Positions 10,241-20,130 of a stretch of DNA of 64,000 nucleotides are shown piece by piece. A program made the translations under genes and the position numbers. The notes below the pieces were generated by a model, which was given only the letters and a program-made list of their open reading frames with translations, ran no database searches and was not told the DNA's origin. The DNA is from Micrasema longulum. Taxonomy: Eukaryota; Arthropoda; Insecta; Trichoptera; Brachycentridae. The stretch covers positions 1 to 64,000 of the forward strand of contig JAGVSM010003727.1 of NCBI GenBank assembly GCA_022494885.1. The letters are read 5' to 3'. Each line of letters begins with the position of its first letter. Within the stretch, counting starts at the first letter, position 1.

Positions 10241-10744
10241 CTAAATTTAAACTCAACATGGTTCCCAGCACTACATACTACAAAAACGAATAGAAATGTG
10301 CCTACTGCCGACTGCGACACGGTACAAATTACTAGAAGTTGAACACATACCTTTTTCTACAAAACACACAGTTTACCCTGAAGATGGCTCGGGATCACAC
10401 AAAAAACATACATATCTTTAAATATATAATTCTTTTGTATGTGTGTACGTCACAGAACCTCTCCTAAACGGCTCAGCCTATTTTGATATCATTTTTAGTG
10501 TGTGTTTATAAGTGGGTCCCTGGATTGTTCAATTCTCAATTGAACGAAGTTATGCAGAAAGCTGTCAGCAATAGAACAGTGAAACTGAGATAATAGCACT
10601 TTGGTAAAATATATTTAAAAAATCTACACAACAGTTAGAATGTTTTTTTAGAATAAAACGCCGTATAATCGTACGAACTTTACACGCCATAAAAACCCAG
10701 AAAAACTTTTTGTGCATATAAACATAAGACCATGGAATTAGAAT
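10241..10744. other. Unclassified; contains a Helitron-like or SINE-like motif
   Basis: Positions 10430-10500 read TATGTGTGTACGTCACAGAAC, CTAAACGGCTCAGCC. This resembles the 'TATGTATGTTTTT...ACTACCGGACC' start of a common insect repeat also seen at 30480-30560. Around 10255-10345 the frame QKRIEMCLLPTATRYKLLEV may be a decayed LINE fragment. Positions 10372-10396 resemble the 5' half of the hairpin motif listed elsewhere (CCTGAAGATGGCTCGGG). Confidence 0.35.
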
Positions 10745-10866
10745 AGTCCAGAAACCGCATACGCGTATCAAACTAAAGCTGACTCAACAACTCACAAATG
10801 AGTAGTTTTACGTTTTGTCCCTTAGGTATTCTGTAGACGTCGCTTAGTACGCAACTAACTAGATAT
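10745..10866 (-). repeat. Dispersed repeat R5, copy 1 (minus)
   Basis: The reverse complement contains GTTGCGTACTAAGCGACG, GACAAAACGTAAAACTACTC and GGTTTCTGGACTATTC, in the same order as the plus-strand copies at 37523-37670 and 50495-50660. Confidence 0.75.
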
Positions 10867-10867
10867 T

Positions 10868-11345
10868 TAAAAATCTATCACAAAATGTGTACATTGGCTG
10901 GATGCGAGGACACTGCGGAATAATTGGCAATGAAAGAGCTGACGAAAAGGCTCAGGAAGCAACTCTTAAAAAAAAAAGTTCCTGATTTTGTTGACTTTCT
11001 AATAAATTTTGCTAAGAGAAAAATAAGAAGCAGAACTTTACAGCTCTGGAATGATCGCTATTTAGCAGAACCCACAGGAAAGGTAACAAAAATGTTTTAA
11101 ATACCATGTTTTTGAATTCAGGAAACTGCAGCGTGCGGGATTCGAACTTACACAAATCCTGACAGGACATGGCGGAATTATGAGCTATTTACACAGATTC
11201 GAGATATCTGAGATCATCACTTGCCCATGCGATGATGTTACTCTCCAAGATGTCTCCCATCTACTGACGCATTGCTCCTTTTTTAGTTTACAGAGAATGC
11301 AAATGGAGGCATGATGCAGAAGTCTAAATGAGGATTTACACTATG
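10868..11345 (+). pseudogene. R1-like LINE: RNase H end and zinc-knuckle-like C-terminus
   Basis: The frame reads VYIGWMRGHCGIIGNERADEK, matching the conserved GHxGIxGNExAD end of retrotransposon RNase H domains, which degrade the RNA strand during reverse transcription. A frameshift in a 10-A run (10969-10978) separates it from VPDFVDFLINFAKRK. Farther on, LTGHGGIMSYLHRFEISEI and CPCDDVTLQDVSHLLTHC give the C..C...H...C cluster typical of R1/I-type LINE ends. Several further frame breaks occur. A related fragment is at 34.2 kb (minus). Confidence 0.8.
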
Positions 11346-11718
11346 TTCATGTAGTAATTAGTCATAAGGACTTGTCAAGAGAGGTAACATTATACATGAT
11401 AGATATCGTAAAGGCAATAAAAGATATCAATGATAGCAGGACACCAAATGCCCAACACTCTTTAAAGTGGATCGGAAGGTCTGTTGACGAATGACAACAG
11501 TCCGCCATCTCCTGACGAGTTTTCTGTGGTTTCCTCGTCACTAGAGCAAATGCGGAGAAGCCCCTGAAACAGGCCACAGCCGAAACATCCCACCGGATCC
11601 TTACATATTATATCAACTAGACCAATTTTTTCATTAAAGTAAATTTAATAGAGTAATTTTTTTTAAGTAAACGAATAAATAACTATCCCTTTGAAGTAAA
11701 TATTAACCTAGTACATTA
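11346..11718 (+). mobile_element. Tail of the R1-like LINE
   Basis: The segment 11520-11580 (TTTCCTCGTCACTAGAGCAAATG) is similar to 18225-18290, suggesting both are the 3' region of the same LINE family. Non-coding. Confidence 0.45.
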
Positions 11719-11916
11719 CAAAATAATGTAATACAGATAGTGTTTTTCTGGGTTATTATGCCGTGTTTGTGGGCTTTGTATTGCCGACGTTTCGGAGCAC
11801 ATTGCAGTGTCCATCTTCAGGGCTGAATTACAAAGCCCACAAACACGGCATAATAACCCAGAAAAACACTATCTGTATTCTGAAGGCCGTGAAAACCTAC
11901 GAACCAAAATAATGTA
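11719..11916 (-). mobile_element. Foldback insertion with perfect 50-bp arms and 12-bp direct repeats
   Basis: Arms 11731-11780 and 11829-11878 are exact reverse complements over all 50 bases. The 48-nt spacer, read on the minus strand, contains CTGAAGA-hairpin-GAAAC (see the hairpin entry). CAAAATAATGTA flanks the insert at 11719-11730 and 11905-11916, a 12-bp target duplication. A 26-nt non-palindromic tail (11879-11904) follows the right arm. The layout suggests a small Penelope-like or otherwise target-primed foldback insertion; no protein is encoded. Confidence 0.75.
11782..11821 (-). ncRNA. Hairpin motif HH, copy 1 (hammerhead-like core)
   Basis: Minus strand: CTGAAGA (11814-11820), one unpaired U, stem GGACAC / GTGCTCC with one bulged C, 6-nt loop TGCAAT, then GAAAC (11789-11793) and GTCGG. 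It shares layout with copies at 43083, 43304, 59017 and 60494. The order CUGANGA-stem-GAAA is that of a hammerhead ribozyme, but one extra base before the stem and the absence of checked stems I and III make activity doubtful. Confidence 0.5.
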
Positions 11917-11959
11917 AGTAAAAGAATATTGCAACTCACATATTAAAAAGTAAAATTCC

Positions 11960-12070
11960 AAAAAAGTACGCAACTGCCGCATGCCGGTTTAAATTCAACT
12001 ATGCCGTTTTATGTCGTTGTCATAACCGCACTCCTAGTTCTTTATGAAAGCTGCTATTTACAAGCAGTTG
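11960..12070 (-). repeat. Dispersed repeat R5, copy 2 (minus, partial)
   Basis: The reverse complement holds ACGGCATAGTTGAATTTAAA and GCAGTTGCGTACTT, matching the start of the R5 copy at 50495-50545 (ACGGCATAGTTGAATTCAAA ... GTTGCGTACTG). The distal half is missing. Confidence 0.6.
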
Positions 12071-12175
12071 CACATATATATATTTAATACGTACAAGTTC
12101 CATTTCCACATCCAATGATGCCTACGGCACTAACTTAGTACATCTATTCTCGTCCGCTCGGACATGGTAATTTTA

Positions 12176-12880
12176 TTTTATTTATAAATCAAATAACACA
12201 AAATATTTTACCAGTATAATACGTTGAATTACATTCCCAGGAGTTACAACAACTAAATTAGGGACATAAACAATATTAACATTTAGAAAATAACACATAT
12301 TGAGATCAACAACGAAACAAAGCAAGTTTAGCACCTTTATAACTAAATAGAGCACAACAATATATACGCCTAAAACTCTTTTATACACAGAATATATATA
12401 AATATAAAAAAATCATTTTAAGAATAGAAAAAAGTAGTGAATCTACTAAGGGAGATAAGGTCATTAATATCACATGCCATGCAGATGATGCTGCCATAGT
12501 GATGATGAGAACATATCCATCTCAGTTAGTAAACATCTGAATGCCTAAGAAATGACGTATAGTCCAACGAACACATGATTATTGGAAACATAATTCGGAT
12601 ATACAAAACGTGTGTCAGACCAAATCATGGTGTATACAACAGAGGCGAGGATAGATAGAAAGAAAATAAAAAATACGAAAAAGCTAGTAGAAAAACTAAA
12701 TAGAAAAACCAAACAACTGCTCAGAATGTCAGAGATGAAAGTACTAAAGGCAATCGCAGGGATACCCAAAAGAGGCAGAATCTAGAGTTAAGAAGTTAGA
12801 CGGATTTGCGATACCCATTGCATAGTAAATGGATTATGGAGTGATTACGTCGATAATTCCATTAATGGACAGCTCCAAAA
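12176..12880. mobile_element. Composite repeat copy 2: family T tail plus RT remnant
   Basis: Positions 12176-12430 are a minus-strand family T tail. Positions 12440-12880 are a plus-strand RT remnant. The RT part contains ITCHADDAAIV at about 12468-12500 (the ADD of the catalytic box, Tyr replaced by His), then GNIIRIYKTCVRP-like sequence, and after a frameshift VYTTEARIDRKK and LLRMSEMKVLKAIAGIPKRG, typical of RTE-like LINE C-termini. The junction is shared with 3160-3660. Confidence 0.75.
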
Positions 12881-13397
12881 TCCCCTGTACCATTGCCCAC
12901 GAAATCTTTTAGGAATTTAGGAAAAATGATTAGAATTCTATTCCGGACCTGTTGGGAAATCACAAAAGGCAATATTTCAGCCGAGAAACGCCCCCCCATT
13001 TCATATATCTTACACAATACACAAAACAGCTCGTATTGCGCAAATTTGGGAACATTTTCTTTCATTTTATTTTTACTTTGTATGTCTAATACGATTTTAC
13101 GTCGCTCACAAAAGGCCCCGCGGAGCGCTGTTTTCCCCGGTACTAACTTAGCTGAATAAATCACGGCGTTTTACTTTAATTCGACTTTCCCATTGCCCCT
13201 AAGCTTCACATTGTATTGCGGTGCGAGCGTTCATTATTGCACTCTGCGAATGAAGAACACACTTCTGCGTGAAACAGAACCAAAACCCCGGATGATTGTC
13301 GTCCAGTTTGATGCAGAAAATTATCTCTATCGGCTTAGTCCATTGGCATACTAATACATACTCCTAGACTTGCCAGTGATACGAAAACGTACCCATA
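12881..13397. other. Unclassified, moderately GC-balanced
   Basis: Open frames on both strands overlap at 12862-13164 (minus, 100 residues) and 12893-13159 (plus, 88 residues). I recognise neither, and overlapping frames on both strands usually mean neither is real. It contains a CGCCCCCCC run and GGCCCCGCGGAGCGC. Confidence 0.3.
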
Positions 13398-13502
13398 GTT
13401 TATTTATTCATACATTTTATCATTAATACAATTTTATATTCACTTTGCCCAGCTAACGAGGGTACATACCCCGTTCCAAACTAGGCAATTACAATTTAAT
13501 TC

Positions 13503-13870
13503 ATATAAACAAATAATATTTTACAATACAATGATATTTGTTCATAAAATTATAAACTCTAATAAAAAAACAGAATTTTGGAAAAAAATTGATCGGAACC
13601 AGCATGAACACGATCACAATACTAGAGAAAAGAACAAAATTAGACTTCCATTTAGGAAAAAGGCAAAGTCACAAAATTCAATTTTATTTAAAGCAATTAA
13701 AAAGTATTACGAAATGGAAAAAAATATTTATGAAGAAAAAACATATCAAAATTTAAAATAATGGTCAAGACATATGTGATAAACAATTTATAAATTAAAT
13801 ATATTTGCAATGTTATTATTAGAACACACATAACAATATGTATGATATGTGTGCCCTACTTTAAGATTTA
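13503..13870 (+). mobile_element. LINE family C 3' end, copy 1
   Basis: Encodes the C-terminus of a CR1-like RT protein: IFVHKIINSNKKTEFWKKI, then tREKNKIRLPFRK, the usual region before the last hydrophobic strands. It is nearly identical, apart from a few single-base differences, to 35178-35548, so both are young. The 3' UTR ends GTGTGCCCTACTTTAAGATTT then (AAAT)n. Confidence 0.85.
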
Positions 13871-13944
13871 AATAAATAATAGTTTACAAGTTAATAGAAA
13901 GTACATACTAATAAAATATAAACTTACTCGTATACACATGTTGA

Positions 13945-14062
13945 TACATATACATACACATACACACATATACATATATACACACACACACATATATATA
14001 TATATACACACATATATATATACATATATATACATATACAAACACATACATGTACACATACC
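13945..14062. repeat. (CA/TA)n microsatellite
   Basis: A mixed run of ACATATACAC, ACACACAC and ATATATATA units about 118 bp long. Apparent proteins here are low-complexity translations of the repeat. Confidence 0.9.
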
Positions 14063-14084
14063 CATGCGCATACTTATACATACA

Positions 14085-14530
14085 TTATTGAACCATAGAC
14101 AATTTATTTATCATGCAAAACTTCATGATTGCCATTTGTATACATATATATATTTTTTTAAATCCAGTAAGCATCTTCAATCCGCGGTGTGTGTCAACTT
14201 TTCTGGACTCCCTACGACCGAGATCATGAAAGAGCGAGGTCAACAGCTTCCGCAACTTGACAACACTCCCGCTTTTCCACGATTTTGGCAAAAAGTTATG
14301 GACCTTCTTGCCAACGCAATAGTATTGTCTCGATGCCAAAACATTGTTGACCCCTTCACTTAGTATCAGATCCCTATTGGAGTGTCTTGTATTATGGCTG
14401 TGGTTGACGCTTGGGTAAATGTCTCTATTGATGTGTTTAACCACTACCGTTCTCAATATAATATTATACTGTTGAATAATATTCAGTACTCTGAATTCTT
14501 TGAAGTGCAAGTCACTTGGATAGCGAAATT
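14085..14530 (-). pseudogene. C-terminal end of a LINE RT protein
   Basis: The frame reads RYPSDLHFKEFRVLNIIQQ, HSHNTRHSNRDLILSEG, then YYCVGKKVHNFLPKSWKS and LRKLLTSLF. This is the 'NTR... G.K..N.LP' pattern that closes many CR1/RTE-type ORF2 proteins. The palm domain is absent. The Met at 14510 is internal; the frame continues upstream to about 14530. The end runs into the microsatellite. Confidence 0.75.
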
Positions 14531-15119
14531 GTTTTTTTTAATTACTCGAACAAAGGATTTTTTATGTTACCGAATTACTTTATTTTTACAACAGTAGCTT
14601 AATCACAAATAACTATTGACGTGCGACGTGATAACAATTTCTCAACTTGGTTGTTTATCGTATTCGCGATCATTCAATGTCAAAATATTTACGTTTCGCG
14701 ACGTAAATCCTGCTGCGCAATCACATATTTGAATTTCACAGGAGTAAATATATTCCAAAACGGCTATTTTGCAAATGCAATATGTTGTATTATTTTTTAT
14801 AGTAAACGCCAGTGAACTGTATTTATTTACGAGGAAAACTTTGTTGAGGAGGTTGACTTAGAGATTACAGACGCGTTGACTTATGACTGCGATTACATAA
14901 GCATGGTCATTATTGTTCATTGTGATCGCTCAAATGCTTAGCATGTTTTTAAGCACGTTAATAAGTTATTTCATTCAACGAGCATGCATATACTATCAAC
15001 AATTAGAGGATATTTATTTTTAGTATACCTATATAAAAAAGTTTGTGTTTAAATGTTGACAATCGATATTAGTTTTTGGTAGATCCCAAACAGATTCTTT
15101 CCTTAAAATCATATAATTA
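14531..15119. other. Unclassified AT-rich sequence
   Basis: No repeat family or protein recognised. Two short plus-strand frames (14382-14597, 14621-14815) have no recognisable motif. Confidence 0.35.
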
Positions 15120-15540
15120 GTTAATTATTATTAGTAGTTAATTACACCATATTTGAGACATAGGTCCCAACTCCATGGGACGAGCAATTATATGACACAG
15201 ACACATGAGTGTATCACCACAAATATAGGATTAGAAACACAAAAAATAATTTAAAAACACACGTATATATATATATATATATATGGCATATCACTATGGT
15301 AAACAGTAAACTCAAACATTCGGGAATTCATCAAGGAGTCTCCTACTCAAATCCCTCCCACTAAGGAAAATCCAGTCCTTAACTACTCTCGTGAAAATAG
15401 TTTTTGACCTTGAGAGCTTAATACGCTCTTCCAAAATATTGAACACTCTCGGTGCGATAAAGGAGAGATGTCTCTGAGCAAACGTCGTACGGGTTTTAGG
15501 TATGACATAATTCGTGCTCTGGAAAAACCTCGTACGGACA
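15120..15540 (-). mobile_element. LINE family K 3' end (minus)
   Basis: Minus-strand coding end from 15540 to the stop at 15312: IPKTRTTFAQRHLSFIAP, RVFNILEERIKLSRSKTIF, VVKDWIFLSGRD. It matches the plus-strand copy at 32492-32680. This is the terminal part of a Jockey-like ORF2. The 3' UTR includes an (AT)n run at 15264-15285. Confidence 0.8.
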
Positions 15541-16180
15541 TTTTATTTTTTTATTTTATTTTATTAACATAAACGGCAAATCTGACTTTTAAAAACATTT
15601 ATAATATTAACACATTTGGCTAAATATATTTAAAAAAAAAAAAAAACATGAATTTCCTTATAACCAAGATATATAAAAAAAAATTAAACCAAAAATCATA
15701 CAATATTTATATTTAAAAAAATAACCTAAAAATTATACAGCATATTCAGTAGAAAGTTTAAATAATAAAACAGTCTACAGTAAAACAACAAGAAAATCAT
15801 ATATACTGTTTCACACAGCTAGGCAAAGTAAACAAAAAAACTGTATATATATATTATGAAATGCATGAATAAATAAATATAATTACCATTCACCATCTTT
15901 GAAAAAGTTCAAAAGGTTTGTTCTATAGGAACAATACCCTACACTAAATATATCAGATACGTGGGAATAACTATTGTCGAGTTCATGAAGTCTATTTAAT
16001 ACGGCATTACAAGTATACACTGTCCGTGAATTGTTGCTACAAAACGGTGGCACCTATCTAGTCATTCTTCCAGGCACCCTGAAGTTGATGAGAGATAATA
16101 GTTCAGGGCAATCCCATATTGAATTTACAATTTTGAATAAATTTAAATGCTACAATTTTTCTTAAATCGTTAAATTTTAA
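15541..16180 (-). mobile_element. LINE family A 3' end, copy 1
   Basis: On the plus strand it starts with a T-rich tail and AACATAAACGGCAAATCTGAC, the family A 3' landmark. The coding end (15890-16145, minus) matches the 25373-25675 frame: SDIFSVGYCSYRTNLLNFF and PFCSNNSRTVYTCNAVLNRL. It abuts the family K tail at 15540. It is 5'-truncated near 16150-16180. Confidence 0.8.
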
Positions 16181-16384
16181 AATTTTAAAATTAAAAATTT
16201 CATTTTTAATTTTAAAATTTTGCTGAGATCTCTTCTTATTGCTCGACCAGAAGTGTGTAAGTGCTTCTTTATTCTTTTCATCTTGATGAGGGTGTGATCC
16301 CAGTCCCTGTTAATATTATTATAACTTGGAAATGTTTTTCTCATAAACTAGAGATCTAGACGGCAGGGACGAACCGTGTATAGA

Positions 16385-17155
16385 AGCGATTATGCGCAGC
16401 TTATCATTTTATTCGACTAACCATAATAATGTTTTATTGTAACTTTATTTACAGAAAAACAAAAAAATAATAAACATTTATCATTTCCATCGTTTGTATT
16501 TTTATCCTAAAATTTTAATAAAGCGCGCTCAGCGCCTGCGGTGAGCCAAGAAACTAGCCGATTATTCCAGCTCATTTGTTCATACAAATAAGTATACTTT
16601 ATTTTGAATGTATTAACCCCAGTGTAGGTTTTTTCTCCTAGATTAAACTTGTAGATTACACAAATTATTTGAAGATTCTTGATTTGGAAAATAGTATTTC
16701 AAACATTGTTTCTTTAGGACTATTTTGTTTGAGATGGTACTTTTGACACAAGACCATAATTACTTTCATGCGTCATATTGCAGGACATATAGCGCTCCAC
16801 GCGGCGGTTTTTAGCGCTATTTATTACTAGAACAATGCAGCTAGTTGAAATTTCAATTAAATACCTAATATCGACTGAATTCATAGTGATATTTTTTAAT
16901 TTATTTTTTAATCAATTATATATTAAAGTCATGGATAATATATCTAAATAATATAATATATCACGAAGTTACATCTTTTGAGTTGATTTCATGGATGAGA
17001 GTTGTTGTATCACACAAAACCACAAAAAAATATTTATTTATAGTATTCATTACTTACATTATATTATGTACCTTCTATGAAGGTACAAATATATGATATT
17101 TTTTTATAGCTTACCTGTAAATAAAATCACCATTCGCCACTGCTAGACGGTTAAT
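16385..17155 (+). repeat. Unclassified dispersed repeat R2, copy 1
   Basis: It aligns end to end, at moderate divergence, with 44545-45250. Shared anchors in order: TATGCGCAGCTTA, AACTRGCCGATTWTT, TAACCCAGT/TAACCCCAGT, GATTACA, TAGTATTTC/TAGCATTTCG, ATAGCTTACYTGTAAA, ACCRYTCGCCAC. No ORF. It could be a non-autonomous DNA transposon or an old LINE body. Confidence 0.65.
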
Positions 17156-17417
17156 TTATAATATTAAGTGACAGGTTATAAGCTAAACGTTATTGATTGA
17201 TCAATGTGTGTGCGGATTTATTCAGAAAATAACAAATAAATAAATTGAAAATGTAGAAGTATAAATGCAGATAAAGCAATAATGGCCTGAAAGCCAAGGA
17301 AAATGACAATAAAAACATGAACTCACTGCCTAATAGCATTTTCCTTACATCGGTACATTATGGAACCTCTTAAGACCCAATTAAATTCAAATGAAAAAAT
17401 CCTTGGTTCATAGTAAT
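17156..17417. other. Unclassified
   Basis: No recognisable feature; AT-rich sequence between R2 and a LINE tail. Confidence 0.35.
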
Positions 17418-18130
17418 TTACTATTTATTTATATATACTCCCAATGGGCATTTTTAAGAACATATTTATGCATAGAAAATTATTATAAAAAAAAGTAGAA
17501 AGACTCAATGGTATATAGTAGACTTGATGGGAGTGGAAGCGGAGAGAGGTGTTTATAATTGAATTTGATTCAGTGATCGTTTGAAAGAAGACAACTTGTT
17601 ATCAAAGAAATCAAGACTGGTATGTTTGTTGCAGACCTAAGAATTCTGGGCATAGGGAAATAAAAACCATAGTTAGTTCTATGGTTGTCGGTATGAAAGA
17701 GTAAGTTTTGTCTGAGGTTTCTAGTTGGGATATTTAATTTCATTGAGCTCAGTAGTTCAGACGCACCAAAGAGCGAGTTGAGAATTTTAAATTGGTCTAG
17801 AAGGTCTGATTTATTTCGATGGTCTTGAAGAGAAGATATATTTAAGGTAATTTCTTACTCATTATACGTATATTGGTCTCTGGATAAGCCCAACCTCCAA
17901 CCTATCTTTCTCAAAAATCGATGTTGAACTGATTCAATATTCTTGATGCGAACATCATAATATGGAGACCAGATAACAGAGGAATAATCTAGGTGAGGGC
18001 GAACTAGGGAACAGAAGAGAGTTTTAAGGGTATTGATATTTTTGAAGTCAGTTGTGCTTCTCTTAATAAATCCAAGGAGTTTTAAGAATTTATTGATAAC
18101 ATGTTCAATATGAAATGTAAAAGAACGAAA
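17418..18130 (-). mobile_element. LINE family J 3' end with RT C-terminus (minus)
   Basis: The (TAAA)-type tail at 17418-17450 is followed, reading the minus strand, by the 3' UTR and a coding end from about 18125 to 17555. It aligns with the plus-strand copy at 45530-46220: TLFCSLVRPHLDYSSVIWSP, IESVQHRFLRKIGWRLGLS, RNLRQNLLFHTDNHRTN. There is at least one stop (after YTYNE) and a frame change. No palm residues remain. Confidence 0.85.
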
Positions 18131-18300
18131 GCGAGAAATACTTTACCCACAAATTCGTAATAACCAGCTTCGGTTTTATTGCTTTCGCAACATCTTCCAA
18201 ATTGATGACTGTTTACAAGCCAGCTTCTTCTGAAAAGTTCTAAGTGTTTTTCTCTTCACTGGAGCAAATGCTGAAAAGTGCCTGATTGGTCTACTATATA
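18131..18300 (+). mobile_element. Probable R1-like LINE 3' fragment
   Basis: TTTCTCTTCACTGGAGCAAATG at 18250-18271 corresponds to 11537-11560, downstream of the R1-like RNase H remnant. Non-coding. Confidence 0.4.
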
Positions 18301-18540
18301 ATATCCCCCTTGATTCCACCACTTAAAGATAAAATAGAAGCTAATTAACTAATAATAAAAAGCAGAAAAATCTATTTTATATACACTACAATATAGGCAT
18401 TGCAACATTTTAACCAGCGCCCAGTAGGTAGCAAATAAATTTGAACGCCTCAGCCTAGTAAATGTGCTATACACACATAGAGTAAATGTGGCGTAACCAA
18501 TGATAGCAGGTCAAGTGACATTGAGCAATGGTTTCCTGAT

Positions 18541-19315
18541 GTGATCAAAATTATAATAATGAAATTCTTGTATACATTCTTGGTTAGAAGCCAATTAGAG
18601 TACAACTCTACTATATGGTCCCCTTTTTACAAAATTCGCATAAATCATGTTGAAAGAGTCAAACGAAAATTTTTAAGATTCATTAATTTCAAGCTGTATA
18701 TTCGTATGGAACAAATTAACTACACGTCTTTGTTAAATTTTTTGAATTTACCTACTCTGGAGGATCGCAAAAAATAACTGACCTTATATTTTTTTATGAA
18801 ATCATTAATTCTAAATTCGATTGTTGCGAACTCCTGGATTTAATAAATATTAATATACCAACACGTAGAACTAGACAAAATAGTATGGATTATTGTCACC
18901 TTTATCAAACTAACTATCTTTATCACTCACCAATACCGCGTATACACAGACTAGGAAATGAATGTACCTCTCAAATCGATATTTTTAACTTGAGTCTGTG
19001 AATTCAAATCTTCTCTTTATAATTATTTTATGATGTTCTATAATAACAATTAACGAATTATTTGCAAAAGCTACTTATGCTAATGATCTGGTGTTAATTC
19101 GTTATATATTTTTTTTATATATTTTGTAAACTGACATACGTATACAATATATATGCATATTTTTATAGTTATTTTTCCTTTTCTTCTTTTTAAGTTTTTT
19201 TATTTTAGTTTTTTAAATTTTGTACATCCAACAAATTAATTATATTTTATATTGTAAAAGGCACCTGTGCCGTATAATAAATAAATTAATAAAATAAATA
19301 AACAGAAACTTCTTA
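18541..19315 (+). mobile_element. LINE family A-like 3' end (plus)
   Basis: The coding part 18541-19002 has FLVRSQLEYNSTIWSPFYK and VKRKFLRFINFKL, then a frameshift/stop near 18775, then DLIFFYEIINSKFDCCELL, IPTRRTRQNS, SPIPRIHRLGNE and a stop at about 19000. This is the classic C-terminus of a Jockey/CR1-like ORF2. The 3' UTR ends AAGGCACCTGTGCCGTATAA then (TAAA)n at 19315. Its closest relative in the window is the minus-strand copy at 25.1-26.1 kb. Confidence 0.85.
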
Positions 19316-19409
19316 AAAACAAGGCCAGTATTGAGATATATTGAGATGTCGCAAGACCTTTGAAAGCGCTTATTGGTTTATCAAACTACGTGGATTAAAG
19401 TGTCAAGTC

Positions 19410-19602
19410 GAGTTGTGGTCCTGTGGCTAGTGTCTCGGACACACTGACCAATGATCCGTGGTTCGAATCCCACTATACTCCAACTTTATTTCTATTTTCT
19501 AATAGTGAGTTATTTACAACTCATTGAAAATGGCCCTAAAAAAAATATTTGGGGAATCATAAGAACGCAAATATTTATTTTTTCTTTAAAAAAAAAAAAA
19601 AA
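19410..19602 (+). mobile_element. SINE family I (plus)
   Basis: tRNA-like head AGTTGTGGTCCTGTGGCTAG with B box GGTTCGAATCCC (about 19461), body AGTTATTTACAACTCATTG and poly-A tail at 19588-19602. Confidence 0.85.
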
Positions 19603-19878
19603 TATTTATTTGAAAAAATATTTTTGAACATTTTTCTTGCTCTAAAGAGGTTAAATTCACCCCTAGAAATGGGCACCCTCTGAAGGGCATCCGAATCTCT
19701 TTTCTATGGTAACAAGAAATCTGTCGGGAAGGGTGACGGCTCCATTGTTGGAGTCGGGACCAGACTTACTTAGTAAGAGGAAAGAAAACGCGGACCATAT
19801 TTTTTCAACTCCAGTATTTCCTTAATTCACTCATTGTTTGTGGTTCATGATCCGGTCTGCGAGATTTTTACAATCTTT
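19603..19878. other. Unclassified
   Basis: No recognised family; contains GGAAGGGTGACGGCTCCATTG-type GC-balanced sequence with no frame of note. Confidence 0.3.
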
Positions 19879-19879
19879 T

Positions 19880-19980
19880 TATCATCATCATCTCTTTTCC
19901 GCACTCAGTGGTGCATAGAGCACTATATTGGAAAACCAAGTGCAGCGTAGCTCGATCATCTCCACTTATACGTTTAGCTC
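19880..19980 (-). mobile_element. SINE family III 3' end (minus, partial)
   Basis: ATCATCATCATC simple repeat followed by TTTTCCGCACTCAGTGGTGCATAG and AGTGCAGCGTAGCTCGATCAT, matching the 3' half of SINE-III at 59182-59300. The tRNA-like head is absent. Confidence 0.7.
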
Positions 19981-20130
19981 GTGAGTGTAATTTGAACTTT
20001 CCTTTTATTGATCCGTTTAATTGTAACAAATTAACATTTAAAATGCGCGTTTTAAAACACACATTTTTATCTTGTTCTTAGTAGTTTCTATAATAAAATC
20101 TTATTTTATATCTAATTCTTCATATTATAC

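Noticed and set aside
12862..13164. 100-residue minus-strand ORF overlapping an 88-residue plus-strand ORF
   Set aside because: Open frames on both strands of the same segment with no motif in either; treated as composition effects.
13868..14363. Long frames rich in His/Ile/Tyr/Thr over 13868-14363
   Set aside because: They are translations of the (CA/TA)n microsatellite and the antisense of a LINE end.
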